In this document: one piece after another, positions 1-7,771 of the stretch
How the letters are laid out: every line of letters begins with the position of its first letter
Position numbering within the stretch: position 1 is the stretch's first letter
NCBI GenBank assembly: GCA_963819735.1
Contig: CAWFXC010000005.1
Location: 372,001 to 436,000 of the forward strand
DNA: 64,000 nt
Origin: CAWFXC01 sp963819735
GTDB taxonomy: Bacteria > Actinomycetota > Acidimicrobiia > IMCC26256 > DASPTH01
Direction of reading: 5' to 3'
Translations under genes and position numbers: made by a program
The notes under the pieces: model-generated
What the model was told of the DNA's origin: nothing
The model's input: only the letters and a program-made list of their open reading frames with translations
Database searches by the model: none

Positions 1-171
1 TTGGCGCTAGGGACGGGACTCGCGCCCCTGCGACCGCAGGCTCAGCCGGTGAACGTGATGGGCACCAGGAGTGCGCTGGCCCGGACTGCCGCACCGGTGG
101 TTCTTGCCCCGATATCGCCCGACCCGGCAGACTGCGCTCCGCCGCAACACCGACGAGAGGACGATCTTCCG

Positions 172-459
172 ATGATCCGTTTCAGCGTCTTCTACCCGAC
201 GACCGAGGGCGCGACCTTCGACGAGGACTACTACCGCAACAAGCACGTGCCGCTCGCGCTGAAGACATGGGGCCTCGAAGGCGCGGAGATCGACAAGGGC
301 GTCAACGGTCCCTACGTCGCGGCCGTGCACTTCCAGTTCGCGTCGCTCGAGGCCATGGGTGAAGCCATGGGTGCACCGGGCACGGCCGACGTGATGGCCG
401 ACATGGCGAACTACACCACGATCGTCCCCGTCGTGCAGACCAGCGAGATCGTCGGCTGA
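172..459 (+). CDS. EthD family protein
   Basis: A 95-residue protein of the EthD type (ferredoxin-like dimeric alpha/beta barrel). The visible signature is a beta strand FSVFYP at residues 4-9 followed by YYRNKHVPLA at 20-29, the usual EthD D-x-YY-x(3)-H pattern. I start it at ATG 172; the frame is open upstream to the window edge, but those residues do not look like this family. EthD proteins accompany oxidative catabolic genes (named from ethyl tert-butyl ether degradation), though their chemistry is unsettled. The stop lies 7 nt before the next start, so it is probably cotranscribed with the amidohydrolase. Confidence 0.85.
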   Translation: MIRFSVFYPTTEGATFDEDYYRNKHVPLALKTWGLEGAEIDKGVNGPYVAAVHFQFASLEAMGEAMGAPGTADVMADMANYTTIVPVVQTSEIVG

Positions 460-466
460 AGTTGCG

Positions 467-2026
467 GTGAAGCCGAGGTCGACGCGGCACGACCCCGACG
501 GGTGGCCGCGCCTGCCGTTGCGGCCGGGGCCGGTGTCGAACGGGGAGTTCGTGCCGGCCGCGCCGTCGTCGCACGACCGCGACGTGTGGCGCGCGGTCCT
601 CGATCGGGTCGACCTCGCGGCGGCCAAGACCGGCATCGACCGCCGGCAGTTCCTCAACACCGCCGGTGGGATCGCCGCCGCACTGGCGGTGTTCACAGCC
701 GCGGGTTGCTCGTCGTCGGATGACTCTGCGGCGCGGCGTCCTACCGGGCGGAGCACGGTGCCGCCGAGCACGTCGGGATTCACCGTCCCGCCGCCCGAGG
801 ACGTTCCCGCCTGTGCGCAGGCGCTCGGTAGCCAGGGCGAATTCATCTTCGACGTGCACACCCATCACGTCGTTCCCGACGGACCGTGGCGACAGAACGC
901 GCCGGAGACGGTGCAGTTGGTGTTGGGCATGCTGCCGCCCGACTGTCAGGCGGCCGACCCGCTCGAGTGCGTGAACCGCGCGTCGTACCTGCACGACATC
1001 TTCCTGGCCAGCGATACGACGGTGGCGTTGTTGTCCGACGTGCCGAACTCGGGGCCGGCCGACGCGCCGGTGCCGTTCGCCGACGCGGTCGACACGCAGC
1101 AACTCGCCGCGCAACTCACGTCCGGTGGTGCGTCGCGCGTCCTCGTGCACAACGTGATCGCCCCGAACTTCGGTGACCTCGGCGCCCGCCTCGACGACAT
1201 GTCGGCCAACGCGGCCGGCGGTCACGTGGCGGGGTTCAAGGTGTACACCGCGTGGGGCCCGAACGGTCAGGGGTTCGCGCTCGACGATCCGGCCATCGGG
1301 CTGCCGGTCGTCCAACACGCGCACGACCTCGGCGTCAAGGTGTTCGTCGCCCACAAGGGCCTGCCGCTGGTGAACTTCGACGCGTCGCACAATGGACCCG
1401 ACGACATCGTGGCGGTGTCGCGGCATTTTCCCGACATGAACTTCGTGGTGTTCCACGGAGCCTGGGACTCGAACCACACCGAGGGTCCCTACGACCCGGG
1501 CGCGACCGTCGGGATCGACACCTTCCTGCAGGCGCTCGATCGGCACGCCGTGCCCGCGAACGACAACGTGTGGGTCGACCTCGGCTCGGTGTGGCGCCAG
1601 TTGCTCACGCGACCCGACGAAGCCGCGCACGCCCTCGGGAAACTGCTGCGCCGGGTCGGCACCGACCGCGTGCTGTGGGGCACCGACTCGATCTGGTACG
1701 GCGGCCCGCAGCCGCAGATCATGGCGTTCCGCGCCTTCCAGATCAGCGCCGAGGATCAGGACCGCTACGGCTATCCGGCGCTGACCGACGACGTGAAACG
1801 AAAGGTGTTCGGCCTCAACGCGGCGACGCTGTTCGGCATCGATCCCGCCGCGACACGCTGCGCGCTCGACCTCGATCCGCTCGCGGGTGCCAAGCCCGCG
1901 TCCGCGGAGATGCGGGCCGACGGCGCGCTCCCCAGCGGGTGGGAGTCGAATGCACCGACCACGCGACGCGGGATGCTGCAGTGGCTCGCGTCGTCGACGA
2001 CGGGATGGACGCCGTTCTCGGCGTGA
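467..2026 (+). CDS. Tat-exported, lipid-anchored amidohydrolase (TIM-barrel)
   Basis: A 519-residue metal-dependent hydrolase of the amidohydrolase_2 type. The N-terminus is unusual. About 57 polar residues precede a twin-arginine motif, DRRQFLNTAGG (58-68), then a hydrophobic stretch ending in a lipobox-like TAAGC with Cys81. This predicts Tat export of a folded, metal-loaded enzyme and lipid anchoring. The catalytic part begins at about residue 127 with FDVHTHH (HxH at 131-133), and GTDS (LWGTDSIWYGG) near the C-terminus is typical of the last metal ligand. The start is GTG 467; a start nearer the RR motif is possible. It follows the EthD gene directly. The substrate is unknown. Confidence 0.85.
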   Translation: MKPRSTRHDPDGWPRLPLRPGPVSNGEFVPAAPSSHDRDVWRAVLDRVDLAAAKTGIDRRQFLNTAGGIAAALAVFTAAGCSSSDDSAARRPTGRSTVPPSTSGFTVPPPEDVPACAQALGSQGEFIFDVHTHHVVPDGPWRQNAPETVQLVLGMLPPDCQAADPLECVNRASYLHDIFLASDTTVALLSDVPNSGPADAPVPFADAVDTQQLAAQLTSGGASRVLVHNVIAPNFGDLGARLDDMSANAAGGHVAGFKVYTAWGPNGQGFALDDPAIGLPVVQHAHDLGVKVFVAHKGLPLVNFDASHNGPDDIVAVSRHFPDMNFVVFHGAWDSNHTEGPYDPGATVGIDTFLQALDRHAVPANDNVWVDLGSVWRQLLTRPDEAAHALGKLLRRVGTDRVLWGTDSIWYGGPQPQIMAFRAFQISAEDQDRYGYPALTDDVKRKVFGLNAATLFGIDPAATRCALDLDPLAGAKPASAEMRADGALPSGWESNAPTTRRGMLQWLASSTTGWTPFSA

Positions 2027-2071
2027 GCGCCGGTGGTCGCCAGTCGAGCAGAAGAACGGAGCCCTGACGCG

Positions 2072-2108
2072 CCGAAGCGCCGCAGCAAGGGCGGGAGCGG
2101 CGCTTCGG
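2072..2108 (+). terminator. Perfect 12-bp stem-loop after the amidohydrolase
   Basis: CCGAAGCGCCGC (2072-2083) is exactly complementary to GCGGCGCTTCGG (2097-2108), with a 13-nt loop. It lies 46 nt after the amidohydrolase stop. No T-run follows, so it is either an actinobacterial-type terminator without a U-tract or an RNA-stabilising hairpin. Confidence 0.55.
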
Positions 2109-2322
2109 TCTTGGCTCGGAAGCAGGGCGGGCTTCCGGCAATTCCGAGAGTAAGGATCTTTGCCGTCGTACGCACGCCGGTGTTCTCAACGCTCTCTCAG
2201 GTTGGGGCCGGTTTGCGCACGCGTCCTCAGCAAATCTTCACCTCGTCGTGGTGTCCGCTTCATGTCCCCGGGGCACGATGTCGGGGTAGAGGTGACGAGG
2301 CCTGAAGCGGAGGTCGGCGAGC

Positions 2323-2508
2323 GTGACGATGATGAGGACGCAGACGGGCAGTACGGACTCGACGATGGAGCAGGTACGAACGTGCGACGAGCCCCGGTCG
2401 CACCGGAATCCCTACCAGGATCACTGCCGGTTGCCGGCCGGGCACGGGGGCGCCCACGAATGGATGGCGACCGAGGCCGATGCGCCGGGGGTCGATGCCG
2501 CCGGGTGA
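2323..2508 (+). CDS. Small Cys/His-motif protein (putative)
   Basis: A possible 61-residue protein starting at GTG 2323. I call it because of the composition: a Cys (CDEP), then HCRLPAGHGGAHEW, resembling the C-x(n)-C-x-L/P-x-GH-x-G-x-H motifs of small actinobacterial proteins thought to bind metal. It lies alone in a roughly 600-bp gap between the amidohydrolase and the glycosyltransferase. No clear Shine-Dalgarno is visible. Function is unknown, and it could be a chance frame. Confidence 0.4.
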   Translation: MTMMRTQTGSTDSTMEQVRTCDEPRSHRNPYQDHCRLPAGHGGAHEWMATEADAPGVDAAG

Positions 2509-2632
2509 CCGACCCGGTCACGCCCGGCCGGTCGCCGGATCCGCCCACGGCTGACGGGCTCTCACCGGCGTCTCATCCTTAGCTCACCCTGGGCTCATCG
2601 CCATTCCCGCACTCTGCGGGGGTGGGACGCAC
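2509..2632. other. Remainder of the 2027-2632 intergenic stretch
   Basis: Apart from the stem-loop at 2072 and the small ORF at 2323, the 600-bp gap holds only a short hairpin, CCCGCA-CTC-TGCGGG (2606-2620), just before the ATG at 2633. That hairpin could influence translation of the glycosyltransferase gene. No convincing promoter hexamers were found. Confidence 0.4.
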
Positions 2633-4141
2633 ATGGCGATAGCAGTCAGGGCCGATCCGCCGCGCGCGGCACCCGAGCCCGTCGGGCGCACCGGGCACGC
2701 CGGGCGGCTCGTGAGCGGGGCGCTGGTGGCGCTCGTCGTCCTCGGCGCAGTTCTGCGGCTGTGGGGTCTGGGTGCCAACCAGCTCGGCTACGACGAAGCC
2801 TTCACCGCGATGGCCGGGCGGCTCCCACTCGGCTCGCTGTTCGGATTCCTCCGGGCGCAGGATTCGCATCCGCCGCTCGACTACCTGCTCCACGCGCCAC
2901 TCGCCCGACTCGGCGTCAGTGCGTTGGTGTTCCGCATGCCGTCGGCGTTGTGCTCGATCGCCGCGCTGGCGTTGTTCGCGTGGTGGATGCGCGATCGAGG
3001 CCGCGCCGGACTCTTCGCGACCGCGTTGATGGCGGTCAGCGCGTTCCAGATCACGCACGGTCGCAACGCGCGTATGTACGCCGAGCTCGAGCTCCTCGGT
3101 GTGGCGATCGCGATGCTGGCCGAATCGTGGTTGCGCGCGCCGCGCAAGCGCCACGCGCCGATCCTGGCCGCGCTCGTGCTCGTCGGGATGCTCACGCACG
3201 TCTCGATGTTCCTCGTAGCCATCGGCCTCTTCGCGTTGGCGGGCCGGCGTACCGACCGCGAGGCGTGGCGGTGGCGAGGCGCGATCGTGGGCGCGGGCGC
3301 GGCGTGGGCGGTGATCTGGGGTCCTTCGTTCATCGCGCAGTCGCGCGGCGGACATTCCGACTGGATCCCGCGTACGACCGCGTCCGGCGTCGTCGACACC
3401 GTGTCGCGGTTGGTGACGAACGACACGGTCGGCGCGCTCGCCCTGTTCGTCGCGGTCATCGTCGGCGGAGTGCTCCTGTGGCGCCGGGAACGCGGCATTG
3501 CTTCGGTCTGGTGGGCCGGCTTCGCGTTGCCGGTGGCGCTGGCGGCCTTGGCCGGACTGTTCGCACCCGTCCTGCTCGATCGCACATTGACCCTCACATC
3601 GTGGGCGCCGTTGCTGGCGCTCGGCGTCCTGCTCGACGTCGTGCTGCGCCGGTCGGTTGTCGTCGGGGCGATGGCGGTGTTGGCGCTCGGGCTGCTCATG
3701 GTGCCACCGACCGTCAGTGCGATCACCGGCACAACGGGCGCCGACCGCGCCCTGCGCCGGCTCGAGGCGGTGGCGCGGCCGGGCGACGTCGTCGCGGTGC
3801 GATCGGCGATCAAGGCACCGGAGATCGAGTGGTCATTGGGCGTGCGCAGCGGCCAGTCGTGGCACCCGGTGTCGCTCCCGGGGATCACGCCGGTGGTTTC
3901 GGCCATGGCGCTCGGCGGTGACCCACCGAGCGGCCGTGTGTGGCTGCTCGACTGGAACTCGCTGGTGCGCGAAGCCGACGACTACACGAGGTGCGCCCCC
4001 GACGAGAACTTCGGCCAGAGCCGGATCATGTGCCTGCAGCACATTGGAAGCAGCGCGACCGGCACCGCGACGAGCGACGGTGAACAACCGGCCGTCGACG
4101 GCCACGACGACCTCGCATTGGCCCGCCATCACACGACGTAA
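2633..4141 (+). CDS. GT39-like polytopic membrane glycosyltransferase
   Basis: A 502-residue integral membrane protein of the dolichyl-phosphate-mannose mannosyltransferase-like (PMT_2/GT39, GT-C fold) superfamily. After a short basic N-terminus comes TM1 (about 27-44), then the GT-C acidic motif LGYDEAFTA, with Asp54-Glu55 in the first extracytoplasmic loop. SHPPLDY at about 78-84 and GRNARMYA follow; both are typical of lipid-linked sugar transferases of this family. About ten hydrophobic segments follow, and the last 80 residues are soluble and probably extracytoplasmic. Such enzymes use polyprenyl-phosphate sugars to modify proteins or cell-wall glycans. Acceptor and donor cannot be read from sequence. 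It stands alone as a transcription unit. Confidence 0.85.
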   Translation: MAIAVRADPPRAAPEPVGRTGHAGRLVSGALVALVVLGAVLRLWGLGANQLGYDEAFTAMAGRLPLGSLFGFLRAQDSHPPLDYLLHAPLARLGVSALVFRMPSALCSIAALALFAWWMRDRGRAGLFATALMAVSAFQITHGRNARMYAELELLGVAIAMLAESWLRAPRKRHAPILAALVLVGMLTHVSMFLVAIGLFALAGRRTDREAWRWRGAIVGAGAAWAVIWGPSFIAQSRGGHSDWIPRTTASGVVDTVSRLVTNDTVGALALFVAVIVGGVLLWRRERGIASVWWAGFALPVALAALAGLFAPVLLDRTLTLTSWAPLLALGVLLDVVLRRSVVVGAMAVLALGLLMVPPTVSAITGTTGADRALRRLEAVARPGDVVAVRSAIKAPEIEWSLGVRSGQSWHPVSLPGITPVVSAMALGGDPPSGRVWLLDWNSLVREADDYTRCAPDENFGQSRIMCLQHIGSSATGTATSDGEQPAVDGHDDLALARHHTT

Positions 4142-4170
4142 CCGACATACCCCCGCCGTACCTTGCCCTC

Positions 4171-4821
4171 GTGGGCTACCGCGGCAAGGTCGAGCTGCAC
4201 GAGCGTGCGCGCGAGATGCGTGCCAGTGGTGCCACGCTCCAGCACATCGCGGTCGGTCTCGGCGTGAGCAAGTCGTCGGTCTCGCGCTGGGCGCGCGACG
4301 TCGACTTCACGCCGTCGCCCCGGCGTACCGGTCCTCACCGACGCGCCCATCCCGCGCACGACGCAAAGGTGCGCCAGATCGCCGCACTCGACGCTGAAGG
4401 GCAGGCCAGGATCGGCACCATGAACGACGAGGCCTTCCTCGCCGCCGGCGTCGCGCTCTACGCAGGTGAAGGAGGTAAGTCAGATGGCGAGGTGATCTTC
4501 GCGAACACCGATGAGACGATGGTTCGCTTCTTCTGCGCGTGGCTGCGATAATTCTTCGAAATCGACGAGCCGAGGCTTCGGATCCGGGTCTATCTGCACG
4601 CTGGACTTGACCTTGATGCTGCGGAAAGGCACTGGTCGAGGGTCACCGGCGTACCAAGGGCACAGTTCCGCGCGCCATACCGCGCCGTGGCCGATCCCAC
4701 GATCCGAACCACAAAGCACAAGTTCGGCTGTGTATATGTCCGGTATGGCTGCTCGACGACCCATCGGAAGGTCATGGGCCTGGTGAGGGCGCTGCTATCC
4801 TCGGCCGCCATTCCGGGGTAG
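4171..4821 (+). pseudogene. HTH / homing-endonuclease-like gene with in-frame TAA
   Basis: Residues 1-126 encode an N-terminal resolvase-like helix-turn-helix (ATLQHIAVGLGVSKSSVSRW, 21-40) and a second segment, GVALYAGEGGKSDGEVIFAN, typical of a widespread actinobacterial HTH protein family with distant resemblance to LAGLIDADG-type proteins. Translation stops at TAA 4549-4551, but the same frame continues without shift as FFEIDEPRLRIRVYLH..., GCVYVRYGCS..., KVMGLVRALL, ending at TAG 4819-4821. The downstream part matches the expected C-terminal half, so one CAA-to-TAA change explains the break. The final codons and the stop lie inside the tRNA-Asn gene. Read-through or a base-call error are alternatives. 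Confidence 0.8.
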
Positions 4822-4887
4822 CTCAATTGGCGGAGCAGCGGCCTGTTAAGCCGACGGTTGAGGGTTCGAGTCCCTCCCCCGGAGCCA
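4812..4887 (+). tRNA. tRNA-Asn (GTT)
   Basis: Full cloverleaf. Acceptor TCCGGGG (4812-4818) pairs with CCCCGGA (4877-4883). The D arm is GCTC/GAGC, the anticodon loop CTGTTAA has anticodon GTT at 4845-4847, and the T arm is GAGGG-TTCGAGT-CCCTC. Discriminator G and an encoded CCA (4885-4887) follow. One G-A mismatch closes the anticodon stem. Its first 10 nt overlap the C-terminal codons of the preceding HTH pseudogene. Confidence 0.95.
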
Positions 4888-4929
4888 TCCGCCCGCCCGA
4901 GTAGCAGCCCGCGGGCGTGGGGGTCGAGA

Positions 4930-5229
4930 ATGGGGCCCGTGGCGCCCCTTCCCGACGACCAGATCGCCGAACGCCTGACCGGCCTCGAGGGTTGGGAGCG
5001 CTCGGGCGACGAGATCGTCAAGACGTTCGAGTTGCCGAGCTTCCCCGAGGCGATCGCGTTCGTCACGCGCATCGCCGACCGCGCCGAGGCCGCCGATCAC
5101 CACCCCGATCTCGATATCCGCTACCGCAAGGTCCGCGTCGCGCTCTCGACCCACGACGCCGGTGGGATCACCACCAAGGACTTCGCGCTGGCCGGGGAGA
5201 TCGACACTGCCGCCGGAGCATCGGCGTAG
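4930..5229 (+). CDS. Pterin-4a-carbinolamine dehydratase
   Basis: A 99-residue cytosolic protein of the PCD/DCoH family, which dehydrates 4a-hydroxytetrahydropterin. The family signature is clear: WERSGDEIVKTFELPSF, the catalytic DHHPDLDIRY (HHPD at 57-60), and V-x-LSTHDAGGIT with His75. The length is typical (90-110). ATG 4930 is chosen because the open frame upstream runs into the tRNA. No aromatic amino acid hydroxylase gene is visible nearby, so its use in pterin recycling, or in another pterin pathway such as molybdopterin, is undecided. The next gene begins 4 nt after its stop. Confidence 0.93.
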   Translation: MGPVAPLPDDQIAERLTGLEGWERSGDEIVKTFELPSFPEAIAFVTRIADRAEAADHHPDLDIRYRKVRVALSTHDAGGITTKDFALAGEIDTAAGASA

Positions 5230-5232
5230 CCC

Positions 5233-5667
5233 GTGATCACCGGAATCGTCGCCGCGATCATCCTCTTCCTCGTGTTCTCGGTGGTCGTCGCGGTCGCGCG
5301 CGACAAGGGTCCCGGGCCAGTCGACGCCGCAGTGGCGTACGAGTTGGCCTGGGATCGTCTCGACTTCGAGGCACTGTTCACGCTGTCGGGCGCCGAGTTG
5401 CGCGACGGTCGCGACCGACGCGATTTCGTCTCGGCCAAGCAGACCGCCTACGAGCATCAGCACGCGCTGGGCGGGCTCGTCGAGCGTGTCGGCGTCGAAG
5501 AGGCGGCGAACTCGCGCGAGGTCGCGGTCGTCATCACGCGGGTCGAGCTGCGCGACGGTTCGACGGTGCACAATCGCATCCAGCTGGCGCGGCGCAACTC
5601 GCGTTGGGTCGTCGTCGCGTACCAGCTGGTCCCTTCCGACGAAGGCAGAGCGCAAGTCAGCGGGTGA
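5233..5667 (+). CDS. Single-TM anchored NTF2-like hypothetical protein
   Basis: A 144-residue protein with an N-terminal membrane helix (residues 3-22, GIVAAIILFLVFSVVVAVAR) followed by a soluble domain. AVAYELAWDRLDFEALFTLSGAELRDG begins that domain and resembles the cone-shaped NTF2/DUF4878-like fold found in many secreted actinobacterial proteins; the assignment rests on pattern only. The topology suggests the domain faces the cytoplasm or outside as a tethered binding module. GTG 5233 starts 4 nt after the dehydratase stop, so the two are probably cotranscribed. Function unknown. Confidence 0.7.
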   Translation: MITGIVAAIILFLVFSVVVAVARDKGPGPVDAAVAYELAWDRLDFEALFTLSGAELRDGRDRRDFVSAKQTAYEHQHALGGLVERVGVEEAANSREVAVVITRVELRDGSTVHNRIQLARRNSRWVVVAYQLVPSDEGRAQVSG

Positions 5668-5731
5668 CCACGCGAACGACCGGCGCCTGCGCGCCGGCCG
5701 TCCGGAAGTGCGTGGAAAGAGAGCGCCGCGC

Positions 5732-6364
5732 TCAGCCGTGCGCGGTGATCTCCGACGTCAAGGCGCCGTTCACGAGCTCGACCCGGATACGGGACTCGCC
5801 GCTGCCGTTGTCGAAGCGCACCTCGACCCGCGTCGGTCCGTCGTCGTGGACCTCCTGCGTGAATCCGGCCGCCGGCGCGCTCGATGCCAATGACACCGCG
5901 CCGTTGGCGACGGTCACGTCGATCGATCCACCGGCCGCCGAGAACGCCTGGGTGGACGACGGCAGGGGAGTGGTTGCCGTCGTGCCGTCGCCGCGGTGGT
6001 CGTCGATCGCATCGTTCCCGTTGTCGTCGCCGTTCGGGTGTTCCACTTCCGGGGTGGTGACCGCGGTCGGCGACGGAGTCGTGGCCGACGGCAATGTCGG
6101 CGTGGTCACTTCGGGGACCGACGGCGTGGGCGCGCCGCCATGCGGCTTCTCGACGACGACGCCGTGCTCCTGCTCGAGCTCGGTGCCCGAGTTGTCGCTC
6201 GCGGCGCGCGCGGCGACAGTCGTGGAGGGCGTGGTCCCGCTCCCGGTCGCCGCGTTGGCCACCGCGAACAGCGCCGGTACGACCGCAATGCCGGCGGCGA
6301 CCGCGAGAACGCGGCGCAACCGATGGGGGCGGGGCGGTCGAGCTTCGTTCGGTTCGTTGATCAT
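5732..6364 (-). CDS. Secreted protein sharing the C-terminal domain of the sigma-partner protein
   Basis: A 210-residue exported protein. ATG 6364 is chosen because GGAGGAG lies 5-10 nt upstream, although the frame is open further. Residues 19-39 form a signal/anchor helix ending ANA-A. Then comes a Thr/Pro/Asp-rich linker (about 40-140) and a conserved C-terminal domain of about 70 residues: FSAAGGSIDVTVANG, SSAPAAGFTQEV, GPTRVEVRF, RIRVELVNGAL. That domain is nearly identical in layout to the C-terminus of the protein encoded at 6446-7141, so the two genes are tandem relatives. It probably acts outside the membrane in the same sensing or envelope process. The biochemical role is unknown. 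Confidence 0.8.
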   Translation of the reverse strand: MINEPNEARPPRPHRLRRVLAVAAGIAVVPALFAVANAATGSGTTPSTTVAARAASDNSGTELEQEHGVVVEKPHGGAPTPSVPEVTTPTLPSATTPSPTAVTTPEVEHPNGDDNGNDAIDDHRGDGTTATTPLPSSTQAFSAAGGSIDVTVANGAVSLASSAPAAGFTQEVHDDGPTRVEVRFDNGSGESRIRVELVNGALTSEITAHG

Positions 6365-6445
6365 GATGCTCCTCCTGGGGGATGTCGGAGGAGACACGCT
6401 CGAGCGGCCCGCGCGGTTTGGCGCGGGGCGTATTTCCGCGGCCGC

Positions 6446-7141
6446 TCAGTGCTGCGTGATGTCGGGCACCAACTGCCCGTTGACCAGATCCACGCGCACT
6501 CGCCACTCCGTCTGCCCGTCGTCGAACCGCACCTCGACCCGCGTCGGCCCGTTGTCGTGGACTTCCTGCGTGAATCCTGCGGCGGGCGCGCTCGATGCCA
6601 GCGTGATCGTGCCGTTCGCCGCGGTAACCGTGACCGAGCCGCCGGCCGACGTGTAACTGTGATCGCCGGACGCAGTGGGCGGGGCAGGCGTCGACGGCGA
6701 CGACGATCCTCCGGAGCTGCCGCCGGAGTCGTCGGCCGGCGAGGTGGCGGCGGGTCCGGTGGTCCCGGACGCACCCGAATCGGTGCCGTGGTCGTCGACC
6801 GTCGTCGTCGGCACCGCCGGGCGCGTCGTGGTGACGGCGGGAGACGGCTGCGGCACCGTGCTGTGCGTGGCCGGGGGGGTGCGCACCGACCGGTCGTCGG
6901 GCCCCGACACCGAGAAGAACACCGCGACGACGCCGATCACGGCCGCGACTGCAGCGCCGGCCATTATCGTGCGGTGCCGGACCTGGGCACGACGCAGCCG
7001 GGGTCGCATCGTCTCGAGCACCGCGTCGGCGTCGTCGGTCGAAGGAGACGCGGTGGCCGCGGCGTCGAAGCGGCGTCGGAGCTCGGCGTCGATCGCGTCG
7101 TTGTCGCGCTCGATCGGATCGAAGGGCGTGGAGTCGCTCAT
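6446..7141 (-). CDS. Single-pass membrane protein, putative anti-sigma partner
   Basis: A 231-residue protein with an acidic, charged cytoplasmic N-terminus (1-55), one membrane helix (about 59-78, IMAGAAVAAVIGVVAVFFSV), a long Ser/Thr/Pro/Gly linker, and a C-terminal external domain from about 165 (YTSAGGSVTVTAANG... RVEVRFDDGQTEWRVRVDLVNG). Its ATG (7141-7139) overlaps the TGA of the frame-corrected sigma gene as ATGA, the usual arrangement for an ECF sigma and its membrane regulator. No zinc-finger HXXXCXXC motif is present, so calling it an anti-sigma factor is inference from topology and coupling. Its external domain recurs in the next gene downstream. Confidence 0.8.
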   Translation of the reverse strand: MSDSTPFDPIERDNDAIDAELRRRFDAAATASPSTDDADAVLETMRPRLRRAQVRHRTIMAGAAVAAVIGVVAVFFSVSGPDDRSVRTPPATHSTVPQPSPAVTTTRPAVPTTTVDDHGTDSGASGTTGPAATSPADDSGGSSGGSSSPSTPAPPTASGDHSYTSAGGSVTVTAANGTITLASSAPAAGFTQEVHDNGPTRVEVRFDDGQTEWRVRVDLVNGQLVPDITQH

Positions 7142-7699
7142 CCCGCCTCGATCCAGGCTCGCAGCGCGGTGCGACCCGCGTGGAGGTGGTACTTTGACCG
7201 CGCCTTCGGACAACTTCATCGAGGCTGCGATCTCGCGTACCGAGAGCTGCTCGACGTAGAAGAGCGACACCGCGATGCGCTGCTGTTGCGGCAGGTTGGC
7301 GACCGCCGCCATGAGTTCGTCGTCGCGCTCGGACGCGGCCGACTCCGCGGACGCGGCCGACTCCGCGGACGCGGCCGACTCCGCGGACGCCGTTGCGTTG
7401 GCGTCGACTTGGGCGTCGTTTGCCAGTCGTGCGTGCACGAGCACCCCGCGTTGCTCGTGGCGGAAGTGGTCCCGGAGCCGGTTCAGTGCGACGTGCCGGA
7501 TCCAGCCTGCCGGGTGGTCGTACCGCGAGATCCGCCGCCACCGTACGTGGGCGCGCGTAAACGCGTCCTGGACCGCATCGGCAGCAGCTTCGCGATCGCC
7601 ACAAGCCACCGAAAGTGATCGGACCATGGGCCAGTAGTGCTCTCTGAACGTTTCGTCGTAGTCGGCCGACCGGTCGAGGTCGGCAGGGTTGTCATGCAT
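7138..7699 (-). pseudogene. ECF-type RNA polymerase sigma factor, frameshifted in region 4
   Basis: Starting at ATG 7699, region 2 is clear (YDETFREHYWPMVRSLS, AAADAVQDAFTRAHVRW, HPAGWIRHVALNRLRD), followed by a repeat-encoded ASAESA linker and region 4 (ELMAAVANLPQQQRIAVSLF, LSVREIAASMKLSEGAVK). After GAVK the frame becomes VPPPRGSHRAAS and runs into the next gene. Removing one T from TTT 7193-7195 (plus strand) restores YHLHAGRTALRAWIEAG and a TGA at 7140-7138, the standard end of region 4.2, giving 186 residues. The extra base is therefore either a real inactivating insertion or a consensus error. Divergent from mobA. Confidence 0.85.
7331..7390. repeat. 18-bp tandem repeat, 3.3 copies, inside the sigma gene
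   Basis: GGACGCGGCCGACTCCGC repeats perfectly at 7331-7348, 7349-7366 and 7367-7384, with a 6-nt partial copy to 7390. On the minus strand it encodes in-frame six-residue units rich in Ala, Ser and Glu, between sigma regions 2 and 4. The unit length is a multiple of three, so copy-number change would alter linker length without shifting the frame. Confidence 0.9.
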
Positions 7700-7771
7700 C
7701 TGCACCCGTGACACGCCCGACGACCGCCGGAGGTTTGGCCGCGACCACGATTTCGACTCTACGGTCTCGTC

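Noticed and set aside
7331..7390. CRISPR-like array
   Set aside because: The 18-bp units are contiguous with no spacers and are in-frame coding sequence.
4917..7618. Very long plus-strand open frames opposite the secreted-protein and sigma genes
   Set aside because: They are arginine-rich, have no domains, and mirror the third-position GC of the minus-strand genes.
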